From assembly GCF_009617875.1 (NCBI RefSeq), contig NZ_BLAV01000001.1, positions 4,960,001 through 5,024,000 of the forward strand: 64,000 bases of DNA. The letters are read 5' to 3'. The translations under genes were made by a program, and so were the position numbers. The stretch comes from Prolixibacter sp. NT017 (GTDB taxonomy: Bacteria > Bacteroidota > Bacteroidia > Bacteroidales > Prolixibacteraceae). The notes under the pieces are model-generated. The model saw only the letters and a program-made list of their open reading frames with translations. It made no database searches and had not been told where the DNA came from. Shown piece by piece: positions 38,066 through 46,962 of this stretch. Every line of letters starts with the position of its first letter. The first letter of the stretch is position 1.

Positions 38066-39877
38066 TTATGACTGGCCGTTTCCGGGAATAATGCCCATCT
38101 GCCGCATCAGGAAGGTCGCGTTCATGGTGCGGGTCACACCCTCGTACAGCTTGTAGTCGAAGGTGAGTCCTTCGGAAGAAAGGTTCACCTCGAAGCATTG
38201 GTTGCGCAACGTTTTGGGGTGCTTCTCGTGCAACTCGGTCAGCTTCAAATCGTGCGTGGCGATGATGCCCATTCCTCCGTTGAGGATCAACTGTTCAAGG
38301 TATTGTATGGAGCCGCTGAGTTTGTCTTCGGAGTTGGTTCCCCGCAGGATTTCATCCAGGATGATGAAGATTTTTCCTTTCTCTTTCAGGGCTTCCAGGA
38401 TAACTTTCAGTTTTTTCAGCTCGGCAAAAAAGTACGACTCGTGCCGTCCCAGGTCGTCGTCGGTGCGCATGTGGCTGTAAAGCGGCATCGGCGTAAAGCG
38501 GAACTCTTTCGCGCAGACGGGCGCTCCGGCCATCGCCAGCACCAGGTTCACCCCCACGGTGCGCAGGAAGGTGCTCTTCCCGGCCATGTTGGCCCCGGTA
38601 ATGATGACGAACTCACCGTTTCCGTCAATCAGAAAATCATTGTCTATTCGCTCGGTTTCCCGAATCAACGGGTGGCCGACCAATGTGGCATTTAATGCAT
38701 GGCCGTCATTCTCCGGGACGGGGAAAGTCGTTGACGGTCGGTTGTACGCAAAGTTGGCCAGACTATTCAGCGCATCGAACTGCTCAGCGGCCTTCAACCA
38801 TTGCGGCAGCAACGTGGCATTTTTCCGGTGCCATTTCAACAACGCCAGGCTGCAGTTGATGTCCCACATCAGAATGGAGTTAAACAGAAACACCGTGATC
38901 ATGTTGAGCCGCGCTTCGAAAAGCTTGATAGTCTTGTTCAGGCTTTTTATTTCAGTGCTTGCCTTTCGCGGTGTGATGAGCATCTGGCGGATGGCCTGTG
39001 TTTCTTCTGCCGCGAATGTTTCGTTCTCGATTAAATCGAAGAGTTTCCGGTACTTATTTAGGAGTGCTGAGTTTTTCCCAAAGTTGTCGAAGAAAAACGC
39101 TAGCACTTTACTGCGAATTCCAAACAGGATCCATTGCACATAAAAGGTAATCATGTACTGGCCGAAGGTAATTTCGCCGGCAATGAGCAGCCCGATGGCA
39201 ACCAGGGTGAGCAAGGGAACAACGATGCCGGCTATCCGGAAAAACGTTTCGCCCGGGAACTTCACCTCGATATCCTTCCAGTTTTTGATGGTCTCGATGT
39301 GCGCATCATCTTCGTGATAGAGCATGGCACTGGCCGAAAAGGTCTGTCGCCACGATAGTTTCTCGGTCAGCTCCTTGACCGCTTCCTGCCGCGCTTTGAT
39401 TTTTTCCGGCGAAAGCATCATGTTCTGGAGCCAGCTGGCCAGTCGCCGGCTTCCCACCGAAGTGGTCGTCCGGTTCAACATGCGGAAGAGGGAAAATTCA
39501 CCGAAGAGGTCCAGATCAAAAGAATAGGGATGCTCGGATTGTTTGTACTCGTTGCCCGGCCCGAACGGCGAAAAATCAAAACCAAGCGCTTTCAATTCGT
39601 TGCGGTTGACTTCGATGTAATTCTCCTGCATTTGCTTAACCTCCGAAAGTTCGGAGTATCGTTTCATCAGGAAAAGAAAGGCGCCGATGAGCACAATGGC
39701 CAGCCCGACGATGAGCAAAGGCGACGCCATCCGGAGTTGGTAGAGCAGAATCAAACCGCCCATAAAAACAATCAAACGAAGAAACGACAGCAACCGCAAC
39801 CATTTGTTGGTTACGGTCAGTTCCTGTTCAAACTTCTGTTGTCTCTCCTGGTAAATCTTTTCGGCGGATTGACTCAT
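38066..39877 (-). CDS. Membrane-anchored MutS-like ATPase
   Basis: 603 residues carrying the MutS core and ATPase domains but no mismatch-reading domain I. Two N-terminal membrane segments (about 27-47 and 52-71) and two more at 213-254 place it in the inner membrane. Walker A is GANMAGKST (428-436) and Walker B IFIILDEI (503-510), followed by the MutS signature GTNSEDK and the THDLKL switch. Related proteins occur across Bacteroidota, with unknown function. Its start overlaps the PAP2 gene by one base, so both are likely cotranscribed. Confidence 0.9.
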   Translation of the reverse strand: MSQSAEKIYQERQQKFEQELTVTNKWLRLLSFLRLIVFMGGLILLYQLRMASPLLIVGLAIVLIGAFLFLMKRYSELSEVKQMQENYIEVNRNELKALGFDFSPFGPGNEYKQSEHPYSFDLDLFGEFSLFRMLNRTTTSVGSRRLASWLQNMMLSPEKIKARQEAVKELTEKLSWRQTFSASAMLYHEDDAHIETIKNWKDIEVKFPGETFFRIAGIVVPLLTLVAIGLLIAGEITFGQYMITFYVQWILFGIRSKVLAFFFDNFGKNSALLNKYRKLFDLIENETFAAEETQAIRQMLITPRKASTEIKSLNKTIKLFEARLNMITVFLFNSILMWDINCSLALLKWHRKNATLLPQWLKAAEQFDALNSLANFAYNRPSTTFPVPENDGHALNATLVGHPLIRETERIDNDFLIDGNGEFVIITGANMAGKSTFLRTVGVNLVLAMAGAPVCAKEFRFTPMPLYSHMRTDDDLGRHESYFFAELKKLKVILEALKEKGKIFIILDEILRGTNSEDKLSGSIQYLEQLILNGGMGIIATHDLKLTELHEKHPKTLRNQCFEVNLSSEGLTFDYKLYEGVTRTMNATFLMRQMGIIPGNGQS

Positions 39878-40566
39878 TAGGCGAACATGTGGTGTTTGAG
39901 GAAAAAGTTAACAACCAGCATCGAGAACCCAATCACCACGAAGGCCGCCAGGATGATGTTGTACACCCGTTTATTCTCCAACGGAATAATGAATTCCGGC
40001 TTGCGCGGCCGCATAAATACTTCCAAAAATAACAGCAATCGGTACATTCCCCAGCCGATGAGGCTGCCCAGGATCATCCCGCCCAAAATATCGCCGGGAT
40101 AATGAACGCCCAGGTAAATGCGGGTGGAAGCAATGAGGAGTGACCATGTAATCATAAAAAAGGAGAAGAGCCGGTTACGGAACAACAGGACAGAGAAGAT
40201 AGCGAAGCCAAAGGAATTGGCGGCATGCGCCGATACAAATCCGTACAAACCTCCCTTTTTAAAGAAGTTGTGAGCCAGTGGAGCCACATAGGGATCATGC
40301 GAGGGCCTTAGTCGCTCGATGCCGTGCTTCAAAATCCCGGACCCCTGGTCGGCCAGAATAATCAACAGCGTGATGACCAAAAATACCAGCAGTGACTTTC
40401 TTTTGTATTTCCGGATGATGGTGATAAATATGACCAGGTAAAAAAGCAGCCACATTTCCGTCCGGGTAAAAAGGGTCATGGTGTAATCCCAAAAGCTGTT
40501 GTGAAAGCTGTTGAGGTAGAGGAATAACTCCGTGTCCCATTGGTTAAGCGTTTCAATAATACCCAT
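39877..40566 (-). CDS. PAP2-family membrane phosphatase
   Basis: 229-residue membrane protein with about six membrane segments and the PAP2 signature: KHGIERLRP (about 79-87), GFVSAHAANSFG (about 108-119) in place of the usual PSGH, and STRIYLGVHYPGDILGG (about 146-162) with the nucleophilic histidine. Substrates in the family include undecaprenyl pyrophosphate and phosphatidylglycerol phosphate; which applies here is open. Upstream of the MutS-like gene. Confidence 0.9.
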   Translation of the reverse strand: MGIIETLNQWDTELFLYLNSFHNSFWDYTMTLFTRTEMWLLFYLVIFITIIRKYKRKSLLVFLVITLLIILADQGSGILKHGIERLRPSHDPYVAPLAHNFFKKGGLYGFVSAHAANSFGFAIFSVLLFRNRLFSFFMITWSLLIASTRIYLGVHYPGDILGGMILGSLIGWGMYRLLLFLEVFMRPRKPEFIIPLENKRVYNIILAAFVVIGFSMLVVNFFLKHHMFA

Positions 40567-40666
40567 GTGAATTTCTTTGTAACATTCGTTATAAAGGGGG
40601 ACTTGTTATCTTGAATCTGCTCCAAAATACGAAGAATCGCGGTTTTTGCAATGCTTGTATTCCGAC

Positions 40667-41659
40667 TTAATAGTCGTTCAGTGTTTTCCAGATCTGGTCT
40701 TTCAGTTCCATAATACCCATTCCGGTAACCGAAGAGATAAACAGGTGTGGGATTCCCTCCAGTTCATGACCAATCTCTTCCATCAACTGTTCGTCGAGCA
40801 TGTCGCTCTTGGAAATGACCAGGAAGCGCTCCTTATCCAGTAATTCGGGATTGTATTTTTCCAGCTCGTTCATCAGGATGCCATATTCCTTCCGGTGATC
40901 ATCGCTGTCGGCCGGAACCATGAACAACAGCATGGAGTTCCGTTCGATATGGCGCAGGAACCGAAGTCCGAGGCCTTTCCCTTCGTGGGCGCCTTCGATG
41001 ATTCCGGGAATATCAGCCATCACAAACGATTGGTTATCGCGGTAGCCGACAATGCCGAGATTGGGAACCAGCGTGGTAAACGGGTACTCGGCAATTTCTG
41101 GCTTGGCAGCCGAAACGACAGATAACAAGGTCGATTTTCCGGCGCTGGGGAAACCTACCAACCCAACGTCGGCCAGCACTTTCAATTCCAGGATACGCCA
41201 GTGTTCTTCGTAATCTTCTCCGGGTTGTGAATACCTCGGCGTTTGGTTGGTCGACGATTTGAAATGCACGTTTCCCAATCCGCCGCGACCACCTTTAGCC
41301 AGGAAGCCCGTTTCGCCGTTTTTGGTAATTTCAAACAACACTTCACCGGTTTCGGCATCTTTGGCAACCGTTCCCAGCGGCACTTCGACGATGACATCAT
41401 CTCCGTCTTTGCCCGTACTGGTTTGTCTGCCACCCGATTCGCCGTGGCCGGCAAAAATATGTTTCTGAAACTTCAGGTGCAGCAAGGTCCACATCTGTGC
41501 ATTTCCACGCACAATCACGTGACCGCCACGGCCTCCATCGCCACCATCGGGCCCGCCTTTGGGCACAAATTTTTCCCGCCGCATGTGACTGGAACCTGCA
41601 CCGCCTTTTCCTGAGCGGCAAAATATTTTAACGTAATCTACGAAGTTCGATCCTGCCAT
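40667..41659 (-). CDS. obgE: GTPase ObgE/CgtA
   Basis: Essential GTPase linked to 50S assembly and stress control. The 330-residue protein has the glycine-rich Obg fold ([27 protein letters not shown], about 16-42, and onward), then the G domain with GFPSAGKST (about 166-174), DIPG (about 211) and a variant NKxD given as SKSD (about 282). The typical C-terminal OCT domain is absent. I start at the ATG 41659 ([13 protein letters not shown]), not at an upstream codon. Confidence 0.95.
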   Translation of the reverse strand: MAGSNFVDYVKIFCRSGKGGAGSSHMRREKFVPKGGPDGGDGGRGGHVIVRGNAQMWTLLHLKFQKHIFAGHGESGGRQTSTGKDGDDVIVEVPLGTVAKDAETGEVLFEITKNGETGFLAKGGRGGLGNVHFKSSTNQTPRYSQPGEDYEEHWRILELKVLADVGLVGFPSAGKSTLLSVVSAAKPEIAEYPFTTLVPNLGIVGYRDNQSFVMADIPGIIEGAHEGKGLGLRFLRHIERNSMLLFMVPADSDDHRKEYGILMNELEKYNPELLDKERFLVISKSDMLDEQLMEEIGHELEGIPHLFISSVTGMGIMELKDQIWKTLNDY

Positions 41660-41765
41660 ATTCAATCTCTGTTGAGGGCACAAAATTACACCCTTAATTT
41701 GACAATGCGAAAAGCATTTACGCTTTGTATCACGAGAAAGGAAAAATGTTTTCCTGAAAACTAAA

Positions 41766-41797
41766 GAAGGCCGCCTTCCTTTTCGAAAGCGGCCTTC
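41766..41797 (-). terminator. Hairpin between adk and obgE
   Basis: 9-bp GC-rich stem GAAGGCCGC/GCGGCCTTC (41766-41774 with 41789-41797), 14-nt loop. A weak T-run follows on the minus strand, so it may be a terminator or attenuator after adk. Confidence 0.55.
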
Positions 41798-41820
41798 CTT
41801 TTGGTGTTTTTCGTTTCTCG

Positions 41821-42393
41821 TTAAAGCGCTTCAACTGACTTTACCAGCCGGTCGGCAATTTGCTCAATCGTTCCCATGCCTTCCACCGGAACATATTTGT
41901 CCTGTGCTTTGTAGTATTCAATCAGCGGTGCCGTTTTGTGTTCATACACAGAAATCCGGTTTTCGATGATCGACCGATCCTGATCATCAGAACGACCGGA
42001 GGTCAAGCCTCTGTTCAGCAGCCGGTCAATCAGTTCCTGGGTTTCTACTTTCAGACAAAGCATGGCAGACAAATCGGTGCCATGCTCTTCCAGCAGCCGG
42101 TCGAGCGCCTTTGCCTGGGCTACTGTCCGGGGAAAGCCATCGAATATAAATCCGTGTGCCGCAGGATGGGCATTCAGCTTTGCTTTAATCATGTCGACAA
42201 CCACAGAATCGGGCACCAATTCTCCCTTGTCAATGTTTTTCTTTGCTTCGATGCCGAGTTCGGTTTTGGCAGCAATTTCAGAGCGCAACAGATCTCCCGT
42301 GGAAATGTGAATCAGGTTGAAGTTTTTTTCCAGAAATTCAGCCTGCGTACCTTTTCCCGCTCCGGGGGGTCCAAAAAGAACTAAGTTAAGCAT
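41821..42393 (-). CDS. adk: Adenylate kinase
   Basis: Converts ATP and AMP to two ADP. The 190-residue form is the short type without a zinc-finger LID. Motifs are [10 protein letters not shown] (about 8-17), the AMP-binding HISTGDLLR (about 29-37) and DGFPRT (about 85-90). It lies 67 nt after hpt, on the same strand, and before obgE. Confidence 0.97.
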   Translation of the reverse strand: MLNLVLFGPPGAGKGTQAEFLEKNFNLIHISTGDLLRSEIAAKTELGIEAKKNIDKGELVPDSVVVDMIKAKLNAHPAAHGFIFDGFPRTVAQAKALDRLLEEHGTDLSAMLCLKVETQELIDRLLNRGLTSGRSDDQDRSIIENRISVYEHKTAPLIEYYKAQDKYVPVEGMGTIEQIADRLVKSVEAL

Positions 42394-42460
42394 ATCCTTT
42401 TTATCTAATTGATGTTTTGGTTTCCGGAAGTCAGGCCCATCGGCTTACAAGTTACTATTT

Positions 42461-43003
42461 TTAGTCAGGTACTAATGTGTAAATGTCCTTCAGGTTACGG
42501 CCTCGCCCGTCGTAATCAAGACCATAACCTACGATGAAGTCGTTGGGGATTTCCAGCCCAACGTAATCCAACTTTGCTTCGGTTTTCAGCGCGTCGGGTT
42601 TAAAGAGCAATGTAGCCACTTTTACATCAGCAGCTCCTTTTTCTTTTACCTGGCGCACTACATCGGTAATGGTAAAACCACTGTCAACAATGTCCTCAAG
42701 TATCACTACGTTGCGGCCTTGCAAATCTTCATTCAGTCCAATCAATTCTTTCAAATTGCCCGTTGATTGGGTGCCTGAATAAGAGGCCAGCTTGAGGAAC
42801 GTGATTTGAGCGTCCAACAACTCCAGTTTCTTCATCAGGTCAGCTGAGAAAATAAAGGAGCCGTTCAGAATACAGAGGAAAATTACTTCTTTCCCTTCCA
42901 GTTCGCTTTTCATTTGGTCGGCCATTTTTTGGATGGCCTCTTGAATTTTCCCCTCAGGTATGGAAATTTCAAATTCTTTGTCCCAGAGCTTAATCCGTTT
43001 CAT
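42461..43003 (-). CDS. hpt: Hypoxanthine phosphoribosyltransferase
   Basis: Purine salvage: hypoxanthine/guanine plus PRPP to IMP/GMP. The 180-residue protein has the PRPP motif VVILEDIVDSGFTI (about 98-111) and the C-terminal ligand-binding DFIVGYGLDYDGRGRNL (about 155-171). It is divergent from purE and placed with adk and obgE. Confidence 0.95.
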   Translation of the reverse strand: MKRIKLWDKEFEISIPEGKIQEAIQKMADQMKSELEGKEVIFLCILNGSFIFSADLMKKLELLDAQITFLKLASYSGTQSTGNLKELIGLNEDLQGRNVVILEDIVDSGFTITDVVRQVKEKGAADVKVATLLFKPDALKTEAKLDYVGLEIPNDFIVGYGLDYDGRGRNLKDIYTLVPD

Positions 43004-43215
43004 TCTTCTTACAGTTAACCTTTTTAGGTATCAGGATTTCCCCATTGCTTCATCCGGTGAGTTCTTTTTGATTGGACAGTTATTGAGTTGAATTTGAAAA
43101 AAATATGACAAGTCATTCTTCCAAAAACCGGCCGGAAAAAACAGAACCCGGGCAAATCGCCAGGGCCGGATAAACAAACCTCAGAACTCCTTAATACAAG
43201 CTTGAAATTTCCGGA

Positions 43216-43223
43216 CAAAGATA
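43216..43223 (-). promoter_or_regulatory. Predicted -7 box for hpt
   Basis: Minus strand TATCTTTG about 210 nt before the hpt ATG, giving a long leader. The 350-nt hpt-purE divergent gap shows nothing else. Confidence 0.35.
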
Positions 43224-43353
43224 ATCAAATCTTTTCGTTAGTAACGGATATTTGCGGTGAGTAAGTGAGAGATTTTTAATGCATTTCTATTTTTTGGTGT
43301 TATTTTTATCCGGTCAATTTATGAATTGTATTAATCAACCAATAAATAGTAAA

Positions 43354-43863
43354 ATGATGGAACCAAAGGTTAGTATCATTATGGGTAGCACCTCCGATTT
43401 ACCAGTAATGGAAGGGGCTGCCAAGATTCTGGATGAATTCGGAATTCCTTTCGAAATGAACGCGCTTTCGGCTCACCGTACACCGGAAGAAGTGGAAAAA
43501 TTTGCTACCAATGCCGCCGACCGGGGAATTAAAGTAATTATTGCTGCTGCCGGAATGGCTGCCCATTTGCCGGGTGTTATCGCTGCGATGACCACGCTGC
43601 CGGTTATCGGAGTACCGATTAAAGCCAGCCTCGACGGTTGGGATTCCATTCTGTCTATCGTGCAAATGCCTCCGGGTATTCCTGTGGCAACCGTGGCTGT
43701 GAACGGAGCCCGCAATGCTGCGATTTTGGCTGTTCAGATAATGGCTACCGGCGATGCTGAACTGGCGGAAAGTTTCAAAGCGTTTAAAAACGATTTGAAA
43801 AAGAAAATTGTGAAAGCAAATGAGGAACTGGCTACCGTGAAGTACCAGTATAAAACGAATTAA
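43354..43863 (+). CDS. purE: N5-carboxyaminoimidazole ribonucleotide mutase PurE
   Basis: Rearranges N5-CAIR to CAIR in purine synthesis. The 169-residue protein is of class I: IIMGSTSDLPVM (about 9-20), SAHRTP (about 41-46) and AAGMAAHLPGVIAAMT (about 66-81). Two adjacent ATG codons (43354, 43357) fit; an upstream hydrophobic leader of 25 codons is not family-like. A strong terminator follows. Confidence 0.97.
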   Translation: MMEPKVSIIMGSTSDLPVMEGAAKILDEFGIPFEMNALSAHRTPEEVEKFATNAADRGIKVIIAAAGMAAHLPGVIAAMTTLPVIGVPIKASLDGWDSILSIVQMPPGIPVATVAVNGARNAAILAVQIMATGDAELAESFKAFKNDLKKKIVKANEELATVKYQYKTN

Positions 43864-43915
43864 ACATTAGGTTTCATTCCTCATTTTTTCGTAACTTATT
43901 CATAGTTTTTCAGGG

Positions 43916-43950
43916 GGCCGATGGTTGTTATGCAACCACCGGCCTTTTTT
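43916..43950 (+). terminator. purE terminator
   Basis: Stem GGCCG-x-TGGTTG/CAACCA-x-CGGCC (43916-43927 with 43933-43944), one mismatch, loop of 5 nt and six Ts (43945-43950). Its position rules out a start of the next gene at 43921. Confidence 0.85.
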
Positions 43951-43977
43951 CACCCGTTTTTAGTTGACGAAATTGGA

Positions 43978-44811
43978 ATGCATCAAACCACTAACCTGAC
44001 ATTTAACCTTTTTGTCTGCTTCTTTCTTCTCTCGACCACACCATTGTTCGCTCAGACCGATCTTTTGGACTCAGACAGTTATTCCATTTCAGTTGGTGGC
44101 GCCTCTGTCACTTTAGAAACTCCCTTTGCAGCATTTTACAACCAGGCCGGATTAGCGGAATTGGAAAGCGTATCGGCAGCGGTGCATTACCAGCAACTTT
44201 ATTTGACGAACGATTTTACCGAAATGTCGGGTGCGGTTTGTTTGCCTCTCAAAACAAGTACGTTCGCATTGAGCGTTTGGCAGACAGGAATGACCGGTTA
44301 CCACGAAAGCCGGTTTGGTTTGGCATTTGCTAAAAGATTGGGACCACGGTTATCGAGCGGGTTGCAATTCAGTTACTACATGATGGATTTTCCGGAAAAC
44401 GGAACAGCCAGAGGAACCTTCCTTTTCGAGATGGGGGCTCGTTATGAATTTCCGGGCAAGCAAACGCTGGGCATTCATTTGTTCAATCCGTTTGGTGCCG
44501 GCATACAGTCCAACTTCAATCAACGTTCCATACCTGTTGCACTCAAAGTTGGAGCTGGATTTCCGTTGGGTGATAAGCTGAAAACTTACCTGGGAATTTC
44601 CGGCGATATGGAAGGGAATTACAAACTACACGGTGGTTTCGATTATCAACCTCACGAGCATTTCTCGCTGCGGGGAGGACTTTCCGGCAAACCGGTGCGT
44701 TATGCTGCCGGGTTCGGTTACCGGTGGAATTTTCTGCAAACCGATCTGGCCGTGTCACACCATGCTCTGTTAGGATATTCACCGTCTGTGTCACTCACGT
44801 TTAATCTGTAG
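43978..44811 (+). CDS. Predicted outer-membrane beta-barrel protein (PorV/PorQ-like)
   Basis: 277-residue exported protein: signal peptide to about residue 26 (LFVCFFLLSTTPLFAQ), then SYSISVGGASVTLETPFAAFYNQAGLAEL, the pattern with which OmpP1/PorV/PorQ-type barrels of Bacteroidota begin, then amphipathic beta strands to a C-terminal SVSLTFNL ending in an aromatic-hydrophobic strand. Its substrate and its relation to type IX secretion are not established. Only 3 nt separate it from the next gene. Confidence 0.75.
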   Translation: MHQTTNLTFNLFVCFFLLSTTPLFAQTDLLDSDSYSISVGGASVTLETPFAAFYNQAGLAELESVSAAVHYQQLYLTNDFTEMSGAVCLPLKTSTFALSVWQTGMTGYHESRFGLAFAKRLGPRLSSGLQFSYYMMDFPENGTARGTFLFEMGARYEFPGKQTLGIHLFNPFGAGIQSNFNQRSIPVALKVGAGFPLGDKLKTYLGISGDMEGNYKLHGGFDYQPHEHFSLRGGLSGKPVRYAAGFGYRWNFLQTDLAVSHHALLGYSPSVSLTFNL

Positions 44812-44814
44812 CTG

Positions 44815-46857
44815 ATGATCAAGGAGAAATGGCATATTGTCTTGCTGATACTTTTTATTCCGCTGTTTCCAATCGATTCGGTTGGGCAGGAGCGTTCGCG
44901 GGAACAGGAGATTGAGCAGGTCATCGAATCGATTCGGGAATCGGCTGAAGATGAAACTGAATCCGCTTTGATTCTGGACGATCTGACTCACCTGGCGGAG
45001 CAACCGCTGAATGTCAATTCGGCAACAGCAACGGATTTGGAGAAACTGCATTTTCTGAACTTCTCACAGATTGCCACGATTATTAACTACCGTGAAAAAC
45101 ATGGCGAGATTTTGTCATCGTACGAGTTAAATACCTTACCCGGATTTACTCCCGACATTGTGGCGCGAATCAGGCCGTTTATCTCTTTCGCGCAGCCATC
45201 AGCTGAAGCCGGAAAATATCGAAGACGGGGAAGAAGTTACCTGCTTTTAAAAGGGCAACGACTGTTTCCCGAAAGCCGGGGATATGAAAGTGCATCCGCT
45301 TCGGAACCTCCAAAATATCCGGGAACGCCGGAACGGTTTTATACCCGCTACCATTATGAAAAAGCCGAAAGTTGGTCGGCGGGATTTACCGCAGAGAAAG
45401 ATGCCGGCGAGGAATTCTTTGCCGGTGACAATTCCAACGGATTTGATTTTTATTCGGCCTTTGTTTCAGTTCAGGGGAAAGGCGTCATTAAGCAGGTCAA
45501 TATCGGGGATTTCTATATCCGAACCGGACAGGGCCTCAATTATTGGTCGGGCATGGGTGCGGGCAAGTCTGCTGATGTGCTGAATACCATGAAGTCCGGA
45601 CAAGGTATTCGCGCTTACACATCAACCGATGAAAATCGCTTTTTTCGCGGTGGTGCATTAACCCTGGGGCGTGGACCGTTTGAGATGTTTTTGTTCTTTT
45701 CGGATAAAAACCGGGATGCCAATAAAGTGTCGGAGGAACCACTTGTTTTTACTTCTCTCCAAACTTCCGGACTGCACCGGACCGAAGGAGAACAGGTGGA
45801 TAAATTGTCGTTGAATGAAAGAGTGTTTGGCGGATACGCGCAGTTAAAAACCAACCATTTTCGGATGGGCATCACTTACAGCCGGCAAATGTTCGACGGT
45901 GAAATACAGCCGGGAGACGATTTGTATAAGCAGTATTATTTTCGAGGCAACACCAACGAACAGGCGGGAATTGACTACCAGCTGGCATTTCCTTCTGTCC
46001 AACTTTTCGGCGAGGTGGCTACCAGCGAGAACGAGGCGGTGGCCGGAATTCAGGGAATTGTCTGGCATCCCCATCCGCAAATCGGAATTTCGGCGGTATA
46101 CCGGAATTACTCCCGTTCATTTCATTCGTTCTATGGAAATGCATTTGGCGAAAGTTCGGGTGTCAGGAATGAAAGTGGATTTTATTTGGGGAGCGAAATA
46201 CTTTTGGCTCCGAAACTAAGAATGGATTTTTATGCAGATGCCTATCATTTCCCATGGGTACGCTCGTATGCGTCGTCACCCGGTTCGGGCACCGAATTGT
46301 TTTCTCAACTGACCTGGTCGCCGTTATCTACGTTTGAATCTTATTTGCGCGGAAAGACAGAAACGCGGCCGGACAAAATTTCGGATGGTGGTACCGTTTC
46401 AACAGACGTGGATGAAACAACTACCCGTGTTCGGCTGGATACTGATTGGGATTTATCGGAAACTGTCACGTTGCGGAACCGGGTTGAGTATGCGGGATAT
46501 AAAAAAGCTGATGATACGGAAAGCGGTTGGCTCGCTTTTCAGGACCTGGTTTTTCATTTGGAGAAAGCGAAGACAGAGTGTTGGATTCGTTATGCTTGGT
46601 ACAATACCGATGGGTACAATTCCCGGATTTACGCCTATGAAAATGATGTTTTGTATCATTTTTCCATTCCTGCCTTTTATGGCAAAGGACACCGGATGTA
46701 TCTCAATTTGAAGTGGGCTCCCGACCGATGGTTAACCGTTTATTTGAAAGGTGGATATAGTTTGCGTCCCGGTATGGAAACCTGGGGCTCGGGAAATGAT
46801 GAAACAGAAGGCGACTCACGTGTTGATATTCGGGCACTTCTGCGCCTGAGATGGTAA
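44815..46857 (+). CDS. Exported helix-hairpin-helix protein with predicted outer-membrane barrel
   Basis: 680 residues. After a signal peptide (cut near VGQ, residue 25) comes a ComEA-like helix-hairpin-helix region: LNVNSATATDLEKLHFLNFSQ...YELNTLPGFTPDIVARIRPFI (65-123). The remaining 550 residues consist of alternating polar/aromatic strands like an outer-membrane beta-barrel and end in LRLRW. This HhH-plus-barrel layout is common in Bacteroidota but uncharacterised. It starts 3 nt after the preceding barrel gene, so the two products may work together. DNA binding at the cell surface is conceivable, not shown. Confidence 0.75.
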   Translation: MIKEKWHIVLLILFIPLFPIDSVGQERSREQEIEQVIESIRESAEDETESALILDDLTHLAEQPLNVNSATATDLEKLHFLNFSQIATIINYREKHGEILSSYELNTLPGFTPDIVARIRPFISFAQPSAEAGKYRRRGRSYLLLKGQRLFPESRGYESASASEPPKYPGTPERFYTRYHYEKAESWSAGFTAEKDAGEEFFAGDNSNGFDFYSAFVSVQGKGVIKQVNIGDFYIRTGQGLNYWSGMGAGKSADVLNTMKSGQGIRAYTSTDENRFFRGGALTLGRGPFEMFLFFSDKNRDANKVSEEPLVFTSLQTSGLHRTEGEQVDKLSLNERVFGGYAQLKTNHFRMGITYSRQMFDGEIQPGDDLYKQYYFRGNTNEQAGIDYQLAFPSVQLFGEVATSENEAVAGIQGIVWHPHPQIGISAVYRNYSRSFHSFYGNAFGESSGVRNESGFYLGSEILLAPKLRMDFYADAYHFPWVRSYASSPGSGTELFSQLTWSPLSTFESYLRGKTETRPDKISDGGTVSTDVDETTTRVRLDTDWDLSETVTLRNRVEYAGYKKADDTESGWLAFQDLVFHLEKAKTECWIRYAWYNTDGYNSRIYAYENDVLYHFSIPAFYGKGHRMYLNLKWAPDRWLTVYLKGGYSLRPGMETWGSGNDETEGDSRVDIRALLRLRW

Positions 46858-46916
46858 ATCCTGCTGGAGTCAGATGTTGCAGAGCAATCTGTTCATGGCG
46901 CATTCGGGTAATTTTA

Positions 46917-46924
46917 TACCTTTG
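46917..46924 (+). promoter_or_regulatory. Predicted -7 box for the acyltransferase gene
   Basis: TACCTTTG matches TAnnTTTG, 38 nt before the start; -33 is poor. Confidence 0.4.
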
Positions 46925-46962
46925 CAAGACTGCTCGGAAATTTAAACTATTCTTGCAATACA

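Noticed and set aside
43978..44811. Type IX secretion component PorV/PorQ
   Set aside because: Only the N-terminal barrel pattern matches; no other T9SS gene in the window, so only a general barrel call is made.
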